Positions 1 to 10,436 of a stretch of DNA of 64,000 nucleotides are shown in pieces. The notes below the pieces were generated by a model. That model was not told the origin of the DNA, searched no databases, and saw nothing but the letters and a program-made list of their open reading frames with translations. Source of the DNA: Gadus chalcogrammus (taxonomy: Eukaryota > Chordata > Actinopteri > Gadiformes > Gadidae); assembly GCF_026213295.1 (NCBI RefSeq), contig NC_079418.1, positions 5,809,979 through 5,873,978 of the forward strand, written 5' to 3'. The position numbers and the translations under genes are program-made. Position 1 is the stretch's first letter. Every line of letters starts with the position of its first letter.

Positions 1-62
1 TATTTTCCATTCCGCCCACTTACAATATAAACTGCAATTTCCCTTTCCGCGCACTCGCATGA

Positions 63-265
63 CGCTGGAGTTCATTCCACCAGCCGTCGTTATTACCGAT
101 TACCGAGACGGTCGTCATGTAGCTACCTAGCCAATACAGTCGTCATGTAGCCACCTAGCCGATTACGTCCACGTGCGCGCATAATGCTGTAGTTCATTCC
201 ACCAGCTGTCGTTATTACCAATTACCGAGACGGTCGTCATGTAGCCACCTAGCTGATTACGTCGA
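63..265. repeat. Imperfect direct repeat, two copies about 125 bp apart
   Basis: Copy A (about 63-130, with an extra partial copy to 171) and copy B (about 190-265) share the string cattccaccagc followed by a cgttattacc/attaccgagacgg block and a gtcgtcatgtag-ccacctagc end. This is not coding. It looks like a short locally duplicated repeat-element fragment. Confidence 0.6.
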
Positions 266-302
266 AACGAAATATTTATGATCCCCCAATGTTGACCTGA
301 AG

Positions 303-460
303 TTGGCGCTGTCACACCAAAATTGTACCGGGGACGAAAATTGTACCGCCTATGTAATCCGCGTTCGAAACATTACCTCATCGTTCGACGCGATTTTCTG
401 TTGCCAGGCAGGTTTCAAAAAACATTTGCGCTCATGTTGCCGAAGACGTAATAGCATAGT
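303..460 (+). repeat. Dispersed repeat also present inverted at 35870-35990
   Basis: The segment contains the strings caccaaaattgtaccg, cgttcgacgcgat and gttgccaggcaggttt. Their reverse complements occur in the same order at about 35870-35990, just upstream of the L2-like LINE endonuclease region, so this is probably a stray piece of that LINE's 5' region. The short open frame here is a by-product of the repeat. Confidence 0.5.
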
Positions 461-532
461 ACCGATAACACTTGTTTTTACTTCATATTTGTATGTATTT
501 AATTGTTTAATCGAATTTTGCTAGTAAACTGA

Positions 533-1045
533 GGGCCCTATTTTAACGGTCTGAAACGCAAGTGGGAAGCGCAAAGCGCAAGTAGCTTTGTGGGCGGTTC
601 TACGGCGCTATCGCTATTTTACAGGCGGATAAATGACACTTGCGTCGCGGCACAAGTGTCAAAAGGGTTGGTCTGAAGCAGCCTAGTTACCCGTAGGTGT
701 GGTTTGGGCGTAACGTCCAACAAACCAATGAGAGTGCCAGCTCCCATCCCCTTTAAGAGCCATGAGCGCATTTGAATCGGACGAGTTGATATTTTGACAG
801 CGCGTCTGCAGTCTCCGATGAGACAGATGCACATGAATTTCAAACTGCAAATGGCTTAGTTTATTGCCAAATAATATGGCCTAATTCACACATGGAATAA
901 GGGGTTTTCTTCCACAACTTCAGAAATACTGAGTCCTCAAATAAATTTCGGCAAAGAAAACGTATATGATATAACATATGATGTGCGGTAACTGTGGTTC
1001 TATTTAATGATATACGCAATACATTATAAACATTGTTTCTTATCA
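533..1045. mobile_element. Left part of a non-autonomous hAT-like element split by a retrovirus
   Basis: The segment starts with gggccctattttaacgg and is rich in gcgcaa-type short words, as in abundant teleost hAT-type MITEs. The matching right part lies at 7586-8247, beyond the endogenous retrovirus, and ends in tagggcc, the inverted counterpart of the start. Family assignment is from recognition of the style of the sequence, not from a search. I find no clean target duplication for this outer element. Confidence 0.5.
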
Positions 1046-1050
1046 GTATT

Positions 1051-1497
1051 TGATGAAGAGAAAGTTCTCTCACGGACACGTCGGACAGCGAAATATTTGA
1101 TTTAATCTTAAGGCATGATCATGGGAAAAGTCCTGGCTCCAAAGGTTACCAAGAACACATTCGACGAGACAATAGATTCACAAGATTCTTATAGGGAACG
1201 TTTTCATCTTGGGAAGGGAGTGGGAGTGACCTTAGGCCAAGTAAATTTGTAATACAATGGGTGGATATTGGATGTCTGCAGGTCTGTAAGACATGGTTGT
1301 AAGCAGTTTACACAACAAAGAAGTCAGTAGATTGGCCCGATTTCAATACCAGACTGGCTGGCTCCAGTGGAGGAAGGGATGTGATTTAAGATACAGGGAG
1401 AATGAATGCAGTTCCTTCTAATGTAATAATTATATAAACAAGGTTAATATAATTTGTATGTGATGTATATTTAGTTATGATTGATATTTCCACGACA
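1051..1497 (-). repeat. 3' LTR of the endogenous retrovirus
   Basis: A 447-bp direct repeat of 7121-7580. In element orientation it begins tgtcgtggaaatatc and ends cttcatca. Immediately outside is the gtatt duplication on one side and a polypurine tract on the other. Confidence 0.92.
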
Positions 1498-1511
1498 GTT
1501 CCTCCCTTTTT
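1498..1511 (-). other. Retroviral polypurine tract
   Basis: Read on the minus strand the segment is aaaaagggaggaac and abuts the TG start of the 3' LTR. This is the standard position of the plus-strand primer. Confidence 0.8.
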
Positions 1512-1827
1512 GATCATAAGATCAACACTTATTACAGGTGATATATTATGGCACCGGATTACAAATGATGTTAAAACAAGTTAAAACACAGAATAATAGG
1601 AACAAAATTCAAAGAAATTAGTAAAAGTAAAGTAATCATTAATAAAGTAATAAAATGAAAGTCGAAGAAATTTGTAAAAATAACCAATAAAGCAATAAAT
1701 TTGTACATTAGCAAAACTTGTAAATAGAGAGGTTAAGATTAACTATGTGTCAATCATTAATAAACATAGTAAATATTAAAAATTATGTTTGGTATGTTAG
1801 GTCACTCATTTTCCATTTGGTATCTCT

Positions 1828-2170
1828 TCATTGGAGTAAGGGGCCTATTCTGAGAAGGAAATCCGTTTCACAGGGGTATGTTCTTAGGGGATACTGTGTG
1901 ATGTTGTAGTAGGAGTATAAAGCGGCTGCCATAGCACATGGGGATAGCACTACGGCCATCAAGGGTAATTCTGAGGATACAGAGTGGGGTCTGATTCCAC
2001 AGATCTTGGTGGTGTTGAAGTGGGTTTGAATTGCAGCAAGTGGGCTTGCAAACTGGTTGTGTGATGATGTGGTTAGCTGGGGTTCCGCTATGGTCGGGAG
2101 TCGGTCGTTGTTACTGGTGGTTGCGTTGCATTGGTCTGCTGGGCTCATCAGGAGTATTATGCAGATCACG
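1828..2170 (-). pseudogene. Possible env N-terminal remnant
   Basis: Downstream of the integrase remnant an open frame runs through a short hydrophobic stretch resembling a leader peptide, then a region with several N-x-T glycosylation-like triplets and a few cysteines, ending about 330 bp before the 3' LTR. The position fits env, but there is no transmembrane subunit, no cleavage site and no fusion or immunosuppressive region. The identity is inferred from position and composition only. Confidence 0.4.
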
Positions 2171-2173
2171 GTA

Positions 2174-2266
2174 GGTGTGGTCCATCCGAGGCGTTGGTGC
2201 TTTCCTCTTCCGGAGGTGTGGTCCATCCGAGGAGTTGGTGCTTTCCTCTTCTGGAGGTGCTGGGCG
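2174..2266 (-). repeat. 41-bp minisatellite, two to three copies, at the integrase/env junction
   Basis: Copies begin at 2174 and 2215 (ggtgtggtccatccgagg), with a partial third copy after 2256. The unit is 41 bp, so each copy is read in a different frame. This is why the same DNA gives three different peptide motifs in the overlapping minus-strand frames. Confidence 0.85.
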
Positions 2267-2433
2267 GCATCGGCTTGCATGGATCCATTCTGGTTTTCCT
2301 TGGAATTTGACTGCAGTCCTCGTGGTCAGTAACACCTGGATTGGTCCTTGCCATCTGGGGAGGAGAAAATTTGGGTTAAGTGACTTTAACATGATCATAT
2401 CACCAGGATGAAAGCCATGGGTAGGGCTGTCAG
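2260..2433 (-). pseudogene. Retroviral integrase C-terminal remnant
   Basis: The frame contains a G-D-x-I-x-x-K stretch followed by P-R-W-x-G-P and an I-H-A-S-type end. These are characteristic of the C-terminal SH3-like domain of gammaretroviral-type integrases. The zinc-binding and DDE core domains are absent. On its upstream side it joins directly, near 2433, to the first conserved block of reverse transcriptase, showing a large internal deletion. Confidence 0.8.
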
Positions 2434-3500
2434 ATGGTATTGGAATAGAGATTGTATGTGTGTCTGGTGCTATGGGTGTGATAGGAACAACGCAATTGTG
2501 GACTGCTCTCAAATCTTGTACAAATCTCTATTCATCTGGTCTCCCTCGAGTTCGGGAGGGGCAATATGGGTGTGTTACAAGGACTAGTAGTTGTTTCCTT
2601 TAGAATACCTTGAGATAAAAGAGAAGTTATTACTGGCTGAATTCTATCTAATGCTTCGGGGGACAAACGATACTGTTGAATACAAGTAAAAGTAGCATCT
2701 GACTTTAATGTAACTTTAAGAGATGGTGAAGAGGTTACAAATCCTGCATGATATTTATGCATGGCCCGTAGTTTAGATGGTACCTGGGATAAACTCTGGG
2801 GTGAACTGTAATCAGGAGACGGTGCTGGAGAGTGTTTTTCGAATGTACAACTCGAATTCGCAAACAACAGGGTTTTCAAATCTAGTCTCCAACCGTCAGA
2901 CTGTAGTGTGTGCAGTATACCTGTAGAGTTCGCTGATGAACTAATGGGTTTTGTGTTGTGTATGGTTTTAATCATGTTTTCTAATTCTTGGGGTGTATGT
3001 GTTGGTGAAATAGCTAGTATGATGTGTGGTACAGTTGTATTGTCGTGAAGGAGAGAAAATTGGTCTTTTGTGAGAGACACAACTGCAGTACAACCGGCCG
3101 GACCAATGTATAGTTGCGTGATAGGATTAAATGCAGCAGTGTGATATAGAAACAAGCACGTCTTCTGTTGATATTCTATTGGTACGACGTTGTTAAACAA
3201 TGTAGCGTTACTTATCATCGGGTATTCGCATAAACATACCATCCGGAGTGCAAAAGATTACTGCATTTAGTTTACACAACATATCTCGTCCCATTAAATT
3301 AACAGGAGAGGAGGGAGATATTTAAAACTTCTGTTCCAATGGGACATTTGATACAATAGTAGGAACCGGCTTTGATATTGTTTCACTCATCGCAATGCCA
3401 GCAACAACCGTTTTCAATGTTTGGTTACTTTCTTGTAAAATACCAGTTTTGTTAATAGCTGATACTGTAGCACCAGAATCGACAAGAAATTCAAAAAATG
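2434..3500 (-). pseudogene. Retroviral protease and start of reverse transcriptase, broken
   Basis: Reading leftward, a D-S-G-A active-site block of an aspartic protease lies near 3482, and the conserved N-L-M-G-R-D block that ends retroviral proteases lies near 3290. A stop or frame break follows near 3320-3240. The 2532-3242 frame then reaches the L-S-P-E and N-T-P blocks that open reverse transcriptase. After another frame change near 2530 the next block (Q-D-L-R-A-V) is present, and then the sequence jumps to integrase at about 2433. The polymerase active site, RNase H and integrase core are missing. Confidence 0.82.
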
Positions 3501-3811
3501 TTTTGTCCTACCTGCACGGAGCATTTTGGATTTTCGGTGGGGGTGGAAGACAGTTGAAGAAGCGTTGCCTGGATCGTTGTTTCCTTCTCCAAGGGGTCCT
3601 AGTAATGATTATACTCACCTGGGCGTTGGAGCGGGTTCTTCATGGTTTGGGGGGCGCGGACTGGTTCCATGGGCGGGGCCGACGGTTTGGCCTCGTCGCT
3701 GTGTTTCTTTCTGCAATATCTCTCCTGATGATGTTTTATTAAAATCTTTAACGTGACTTTCTTTCGAATTATAATTGTGTTGGTCTCGGTCATCTCATTA
3801 GTACGTTCTCT

Positions 3812-5275
3812 CTACTCCTGGGTCTGTTTTTGGAACTGTCTTTTGTTCCATTCTTTGTAGATGTGCTGTAGAAACATTCCTGATTGATGGTTACTTTGGT
3901 TAGTTTTCTTTTTATCTTTAAACATGCCTAAGCGTTCCATATTAGCCAATTGCGTGGTTAGTTGAGTTAGTGTTTTTTTCTGCCATTGCAAATCAGTTAG
4001 AATGAGAAGAGAGCGAGTTTGTGGGTTAAGGCAGTTTATAAACGTTTGTACAGTAAACGTCATATTTGAGTCCATTGTTATTCCAGCGCTTTCCTCCTAT
4101 ATGTGTCTAAAACGTTGAGAAAAATCTACGGGGGCTTCATCTGGTTTCTGTATGGTCCGAGTAACAATGGAAAAGTCAGCTTGACTTGATGCTTCGCCTT
4201 TTACCACTCTTTCACAGACTGTGTCCGTCCAACCAAATGTCTAGGGAGATGTTGTTTCCCCTTTCTTCTGATCCCCATTCGGCTCTTTGAGGGACATGAA
4301 ACAATTCTCGAACTAACTGTCATTTTGAACCGTATGCCAATTTTAGAATGATTAACAGGTCTCCTGGTAATGGACTGTAAATTGTACACATTTGATTCAA
4401 CCAATGTAAAAAAGGTGTTGGCGCGCGAAGGGGATCTGGAGCATCTTTGGCCATTGATTGCGCTTCACTTGGTGACCAAGGTTTCAATATCGCGGTGTCG
4501 CCTATTGTTATTTTCGGACATTGCTCAATTTGACACGGCTGTGAAGAGGTTGTAATGGGTATTGTTGGTGCAGCGTTAGACACTGTACCTGAAGCACCGA
4601 GTTGATTCGATTCTATGGATTTTCGGGTGGCGATTGCTATTGCGGCGAGTTCGGTGTCGTCTAGTCCGTTATCTGTGGGCAGTTTGGGAAACAATCCTGT
4701 ACAGTCTTGGTTAACGGAAAGTCCTACTTTACGCGCTAGTTTCTGCAATCTGTTTAGGTCTATAACGAGTTGACGTTGGCTCCATACACAAAGTGTAGCG
4801 AGGACGGTTTTTTCTTTTATGTTGTTTTGCGCTGTTTTAATAGCGTCTACTTCGGCGGCTGTTAACTCTATTTCAGTCATTAATTTATCAACATGTTCTG
4901 CATTACTAGTTGCTGTTATGTTCAACAGAGCTGTTCTATACACTTCTGGCCAATCTGGGTTGATTTGCATCGTTTTTTTTGAAAATGTTAGACGCAATTT
5001 CTGGAGTTACTTCTTGTTTAACAGGTTTCAGGATTGGGTGTCGTTTTTGCCGTGCGAATCCATGCATCTAAACAATTCTGTGTGTAATGAAAATCCCATT
5101 TCGGATCTGGTCCAGACGTTATTGTTTCTTTTAATTCTTGTAGTTTGCAAGAATCAAAAGAACCACCTATTGGCCAACAGCCAATAGGTGGTACGTACAC
5201 ATCATAAATAAATGGAAAGACCGAGTATATGCCTTCTTCTCTCAAGACTATATCTGCGGGGGATCTTGGTGGCAC
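3812..5275 (-). pseudogene. Retroviral gag remnant
   Basis: Three consecutive minus-strand open segments (5018-5275, 4320-4997, 3812-4075), in different frames and separated by stops, look like one decayed gag. The first starts with a methionine and a proline-rich stretch. The second contains a helical capsid-like region. The third has the F-I-N-C-L-N-P-x-T-R type block of the capsid C-terminal domain followed by a lysine-rich tail. I do not see a clear CCHC zinc knuckle. Gag identity rests on position and capsid-like blocks. Confidence 0.7.
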
Positions 5276-7100
5276 TATAGGATTGTTTTTGTTTTTTTAT
5301 AGCGAGTTCTTACCACGTCCGCTCTTTTTTAAATTTGCTTAGATACCGTTATTGTCACCTTAGCGTCCCGTTTTGATGAATGGGCGCCCATTTTACTCTT
5401 CCTTAGGATTGTGGGAGTCAGACGTTCTTTTGGAAAGAAAACACAAACAAATTAATACAAATAAAGGAATACACACACAGCTGATACAACAGATAGGGAT
5501 ATACGAAACAAAACACAATCACTTGGGTTATAGTTTTACGTCATGAATTCTTTAATGCTAAAAGTAGGCTATGTTCATGTTATTTAATAATTTTAAGACA
5601 TGTGGAACTCAACGTAAATGGAGACCACAGATCTGTTTGACAACGAAACAAAGAAATGTTACCTAACTGAATGATATTAATATATTTTGTACACATTTGT
5701 AAATCAGAGTAAAGTCAATGTCTCAAAGGAGCCCGATTTATTTATTTCTATGTTAGTTTCAGGGTACTCACTCGTGGTTTGTCAATCAAACCTGTTTTAA
5801 GAATAAACTTTTGTGGAGTTGAATTGTCCTCTGGCTCTGGATCAGTGTCCTGAACTGCTACGTTTTTCGGGCATTCGTTCCTTGGACATTGCTATTTATC
5901 TGAAAAAATCTACACGATCTCTCAGATCATATTAATACAACTCAGCAGTAAATCTATTACAATCGCATTCAAATAGATTTAGAATTTCGGGACGGCGTAA
6001 AACTGCTTCTCCAGCACTGTGGAGAGAAGAAGGGTCTACAAGAGGTTGTAGACTACATGAAAGCAAGCATGGACAGAAAGGATATAGATACGGCGCGAAA
6101 AATACATAACATAACAATTGGGATGAGAAAGGTCTGTGAAAGGTCTGTCAGTGCAAAACGGCGTTCAAAGGTCCGGGTCAGAATTGCATAACTTCCGAGG
6201 GACATACACTACCCATTCATCTGAGGTCCAAGACTGGTTGGCCGTATGTGGGGTCCCAAAGTGTTTTATTACTGGGCTACTTACTGAATGGGCTTTACTT
6301 GGGATGCACAGTTTTTCACACCAACGTAACTCTTGTAATGTACGTAGTTCTTTGGAGGGTTATTACCCTTACTGAGAGTAATCAAAACGTCCTCCGCCAA
6401 CATCCCTGCATTCGTCACAGAACAAGAGTTAGTCTGCAGTGCGAAATCTTGCTAATGATTCACAAAGCACAAGCTTTCCATTCGTAGGAACAAACAGTCT
6501 ACTACCGGCCAATCCTTGATGCCTACGTAGTACGGACTAGCAATTCGTAGGGATTCCTAATTCTTGGATATTTTAGCAAAAAATATCAGACAGAGCCTCC
6601 GCCTAAATAAGAATTTAAATGAAACCTCATGCTTTTAGATCGATCTTCCCGAGGGCGTTATCTTAACCCTTATATAAAATAAACCACTAGTTTACATTCA
6701 TCATACCAAAGGCAGGCAACTATGTCCACTTATCCCCTCTTTCTTTTTTTAATGTACGAAGTTTCTGGAGGGATTATTACCCTTAATAAGAGTCGTATTT
6801 TAGCGAGTAGAGTCAATACAAAGGAGCTACCAATAGTATTGTATATCTGCTCATAGGAATCTCAAAACGTTGCAGTCCAAGGTCGTTATAAACCTCCGCC
6901 AACACCCCTGCATTCGTCCCTATTAAGAAGTGAGCTGAATAGTTGTTTTGGTGCTTATCGCCTCCAAAGGTCCGGGTCAGATCCTAATCACATGTGTTCA
7001 TCTATTTTCCAAATTCCGGATCCCGTCAGGGGGTCAGAATGGCAAGATAGTCATTTAAAAAAAAAAACATAACTTACCAGTCTGATGATCTCATATTGGG
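5276..7100 (-). other. Long retroviral leader with internal duplicated words
   Basis: About 1.8 kb between the primer site and the first gag-like methionine has no credible gene. Blocks near 6170, 6350 and 6400 (caaaggtccgggtcag; ttattaccctta; ctgcattcgtc) recur in a different order or spacing at 6964, 6772 and 6910. This indicates an old partial duplication. Confidence 0.6.
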
Positions 7101-7118
7101 ATCCTGCCGACAACGCCA
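7101..7118 (-). other. Retroviral primer binding site, tRNA-Ser type
   Basis: Two bases inside the 5' LTR the minus strand reads tggcgttgtcggcaggat. This is complementary to the 3' end (including CCA) of the vertebrate tRNA-Ser class that ends in ...atcctgccgactacg, with one mismatch. The match is from general knowledge of tRNA sequences. Confidence 0.75.
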
Positions 7119-7120
7119 TT

Positions 7121-7580
7121 TGATGAAGAGAAAGTTCTCTCACGGACACGTCGGACAGCGAAATATTAGATTTAATCTTAAGGCATGATCATGGGAAAAG
7201 TCCTGGCTCCAAAGGTTACCAAGAACACATTCGACGAGACAATAGATTCACAAGATTCTTATAGGGAACGTTTTCATCTTGGGAAGGGAGTGGGAGTGAC
7301 TTTAGGCCAAGTAAATTTGTAATACAATGGGTGGATATTGGATGGATATTGGATGTCTGCAGGTCTGTAAGACATGGTTGTAAGCAGTTTACACAACAAA
7401 GAAGTCAGTAGATTGGCCCGATTTCAATACCAGACTGGCTGGCTCCAGTGGAGGAAGGGATGTGATTTAAGATACAGGGAGAATGAATGCAGTTCCTTCT
7501 AATGTAATAATTATATAAACAAGGTTAATATAATTTGTATGTGATGTATATTTATAGTTATGATTGATATTTCCACGACA
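7121..7580 (-). repeat. 5' LTR of the endogenous retrovirus
   Basis: A 460-bp direct repeat of 1051-1497, carrying a small internal duplication (ggatattggat) that the other copy lacks. It is flanked outside by gtatt at 7581-7585. Confidence 0.92.
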
Positions 7581-7585
7581 GTATT

Positions 7586-8247
7586 GTATGCTATCCTAAT
7601 ATGCATGTGTCCCCGCGGTAACAGACATTGCCATTGATTGTATTATGCGTTACGTGTTTAGTTTGTGTGTGTTTAAACAGAGCACACACGCGCGCCCGCA
7701 TTCATTCATTCTTTTTAAGACTCACTCACGGTAAAACAATGTTTTTCACGATCAAATACGCATCAATCCTAAAAGTTATGGGCATGTAGGCCTACACGAT
7801 GTCTCTGTCAAGAAAATATGTGTTTGCTGTACGGTGTTTGCAGATGCATTGATTTAAAAGTACAACTTATTACCGCTGCATCAGCTGTTCTTTCCCAAAT
7901 AATTTACCAAGAATGTGCGGCTAGGTAGATGGGAGAAGCAAAGTGTATGCGCGAGGTGCACAAGCAATCCGCATGCATCGCATGCGCATATATGCATGCG
8001 CCCTTAAAATAGCATCTGAACAACGCGCCACTGACTTTAAACCAGGTATTTCTTGCTCAGAAGCGTAATGGTTTTTTAGAAACGGCAAAATACCGTTTGC
8101 GCCAGAACACGCCTCCTCCTTCCGCCGAACCGCCCCTTGGGGCGCATGATCAATCCCTAATTTACCGGCGAGTGGCGGTGGTGGGAAAAGAACGCTCTGC
8201 GCCAGTTGTAAACTAGCAACGACACATGCGCCAGTTAGGGCCAATAA
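7586..8247. mobile_element. Right part of the hAT-like element split by the retrovirus
   Basis: A cg-rich block (about 7920-8247) contains gcgccactgactttaaacc and ends gcgccagttagggcc, the style of a common teleost hAT-type MITE. It complements the left part at 533-1045. Confidence 0.5.
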
Positions 8248-9590
8248 GGGAGTGTTTAAAGTGAATCATAGTCTAGCCAGCTTGTGTTAATTTAATTTCT
8301 TTAATTTAATTTAGATAGTAGATAGATAGATAGATGATGGGTAAATAGGTGAGCAGGCATTTACTATCTGGTAAATGTGTTTTTTTTTATTCACGTTATC
8401 CCCATAACATTTAGCTATTACTGTTTAGAGAATTGATAAATATATTGATAATATAAATAAATAAGTTTATAATGTATATATAGAAAAGTAGATAACTTAA
8501 AATAATCAAAACTATAAAAAAGATATCCTTGATATAGTGGGTTTTTGGGCTAAACCTTACCATTAATAAATGGTAAGGTAAGTAAAGTTGAAAATGAAAA
8601 CAAAACAATCACAGGATGGGGAAATTTGTTAAATTTATTAAACAAAGTGGCAGATATTTTGTGATCGAAGAATAGAACAGAATAGATCTTTGTAATAGAC
8701 TAGTTCTTATCTCATCTCAGTAGGAGTTAAATAAATCTGAATGCTAGGGCATAAATGATTTTCTGAAACTGTCTGTCTTCTCTATGTAGAATCTATTAAC
8801 ACTGTTTGCACTATTGTCCACTGCACTAACACAACATACTGACCCTACCATTACACATAGCATCACTTAACCCTTTCAATCTCATTTCAATTAATCTAAC
8901 ACCAGGCCACATATGAATAACATTTAATTATTTGCCTCTGATATACAACCAACATTGACAACAATCGTATATGTAATGATCATGCTTCAATATAAAATGA
9001 AAAAGGTGAGAGAGGTAAGGATAGGAAAAGGTCTTTGAGATAAGGATAGACATAAAGGAAACAAAACCACAATGAAAAACAGAAATGGAATGGAAAAATG
9101 GTCGGTTTTAGTAGTAAGCCCTCTCACCGACGTCAAGGTACAGACCTTTAGACCTTTTTTTTTTCTTTTTTTTAAGGCTGACTCAACTCAACTCAAATTA
9201 ATTCATAGAACACATTTAAAAACAACAACTGTTGATCAAAGTGCTGTAGGCCTACAATAAAAAATAACAAAATATATAATGTATATATAATATATATATA
9301 TAATATATTTTATTTGTTCCAGAAATTAATTATTTATCAGGCTATATTATACTGTTTAGAAGATGCATTAAATATATACAATATCCATAACATACGAACA
9401 GCAATAATGACAGTAGAACTATTAAGGAAAATTGAATATTGACAAGAATCAAATAAGTCTCCAGCAAAGGGACTCATACCTACCAGTCCTACAAAGGCAT
9501 CCCTCCATATTATGCATATTTACATTTTACGTTCCTTAAATTTCAATGGGTAAAAAAAAAAATGAGCAGAAGAGTTAGAATATGATTTGA
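8248..9590. other. AT-rich sequence without a gene
   Basis: The stretch holds a short (gata)n tract (8312-8338), a (ta)n tract (about 9275-9312) and otherwise AT-rich sequence. The short open frames have no recognisable motif. Confidence 0.6.
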
Positions 9591-9594
9591 CAAT

Positions 9595-10133
9595 TTAGAC
9601 AAATGTATTCATAAATATTCTGTACATGGGAAAGACAGGACTGGTGAAAGGGCCTTCCACACCTCCTGCATGAGACCATAGGAGTTGCACTTCTCCAGCC
9701 TGAAAACAGGAAAAGAGGTGACTGCGTATTTGGCCTTGATAGTATTGGACTGTGGTGGGACCCTCACCGCTGCAGAGAGCAAAACTGTTGGAAATAGCAA
9801 ACAGTCCACAATCTGAGCCACCTGCCTGCTGCTGTATGTCAGGCCACTGCAGTCTGACACTCTTCCCTGGAAAAGCAAGCAGACCTGTGGCCTGTTCAAT
9901 GAAGACCTCTGTCCTGGTGTGTCGTAGGGAGTCAAAAATGTTTTCTGAACCTCCCCGGCAGCCAATGTCACTTACCGTAATCCAGTGATTTGCAGCAACA
10001 TTAGGTATCTGTACAAACCCTTGTGTTGGCTTGGTCAAAGTGAGGCTAGGGAGGTGGTGGCGTAGAGCCCCATGATGTTAGGGTACTGAGCCTGAAGTCC
10101 TCCACCCTTTTGCTCAGTGAAGCTGGACAAGTC
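9595..10133 (-). pseudogene. ULP1/SENP-type (C48) cysteine protease exon
   Basis: The frame 10038-9595 carries the signature of ULP1 peptidases in order: N-H-W-I (catalytic His), F-D-S-L (Asp), I-Q-Q-Q (oxyanion Gln) and G-G-S-D-C-G-L-F-A (catalytic Cys). All four key residues are present. A good acceptor (tttgtttcag, exon from 10133) lies upstream. However, the related stretch just after it (Y-P-N-I-M-G-L) is in another frame, so a frameshift near 10040 breaks the exon. In fish such protease domains occur as C-terminal parts of transposon-borne or transposon-derived proteins, including some Ginger elements. Further exons on the same strand are at 10213-10361, 13360-13466 and 13684-13756. A hAT transposon was inserted between them. 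Confidence 0.65.
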
Positions 10134-10212
10134 CTGAAACAAACAAAACAAACATCTCACTCATTTAGCAACAATGTGAGCATATAATAGATGAGCAACC
10201 AAGGTATTTAAC

Positions 10213-10361
10213 TTGCAAAACCAGTGAAGTTAAGACTGACTGAAATATTTCCCTCTAGTGGGTCCTCATCCAACTCTGAGCTGAGCAGGTCAGGATGATC
10301 TGAATCTGCTGGCTCAGATAGATTGGACAAAGTTCCTTGGTGGGCCAGGCAGCCTGGGATC
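10213..10361 (-). pseudogene. Candidate upstream exon of the ULP1-containing gene
   Basis: This is a 149-bp segment bounded on the minus strand by the acceptor ttcccctttag and a possible donor gttaaa. One frame is open throughout and acidic (E-P-A-D-S-D and S-S-E-L-D-E-D-P). It is probably a linker region before the protease. The exon call rests on splice signals only. Confidence 0.35.
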
Positions 10362-10436
10362 CTAAAGGGGAAAGAAGCACCTTATCAAAAAAGCTTCATG
10401 ATCACTTCTCAGTATAGTCTATTAGTATAGTCTATA

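Larger units (their letters stand above)
1046..7585 (-). mobile_element. Endogenous retrovirus (gamma/epsilon-like), defective
   Basis: Two direct LTRs (1051-1497 and 7121-7580) begin TG and end CA. They are flanked by the identical 5-bp duplication gtatt (1046-1050 and 7581-7585). The coding remnants read on the minus strand, so 7121-7580 is the 5' LTR and 1051-1497 the 3' LTR. The order is primer site, long leader, gag, protease, start of reverse transcriptase, integrase C-terminus, and a short env-like stub. Most of pol and env is missing. The LTRs are very similar but differ by small indels, for example an extra ggatattggat-type repeat near 7340, suggesting moderate age. It lies within a hAT-like element. 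It cannot make a functional virus as it stands. Confidence 0.93.

Noticed and set aside
619..1079. Two short minus-strand frames
   Set aside because: They lie in the hAT-like MITE and the LTR edge and have no motif.
3395..3756. Plus-strand frames over the retroviral protease region
   Set aside because: They are antisense to the protease/gag remnant, which has recognisable motifs on the minus strand.
7921..8244. A 107-codon frame
   Set aside because: It falls within the cg-rich end of a hAT-like MITE and is not a gene.
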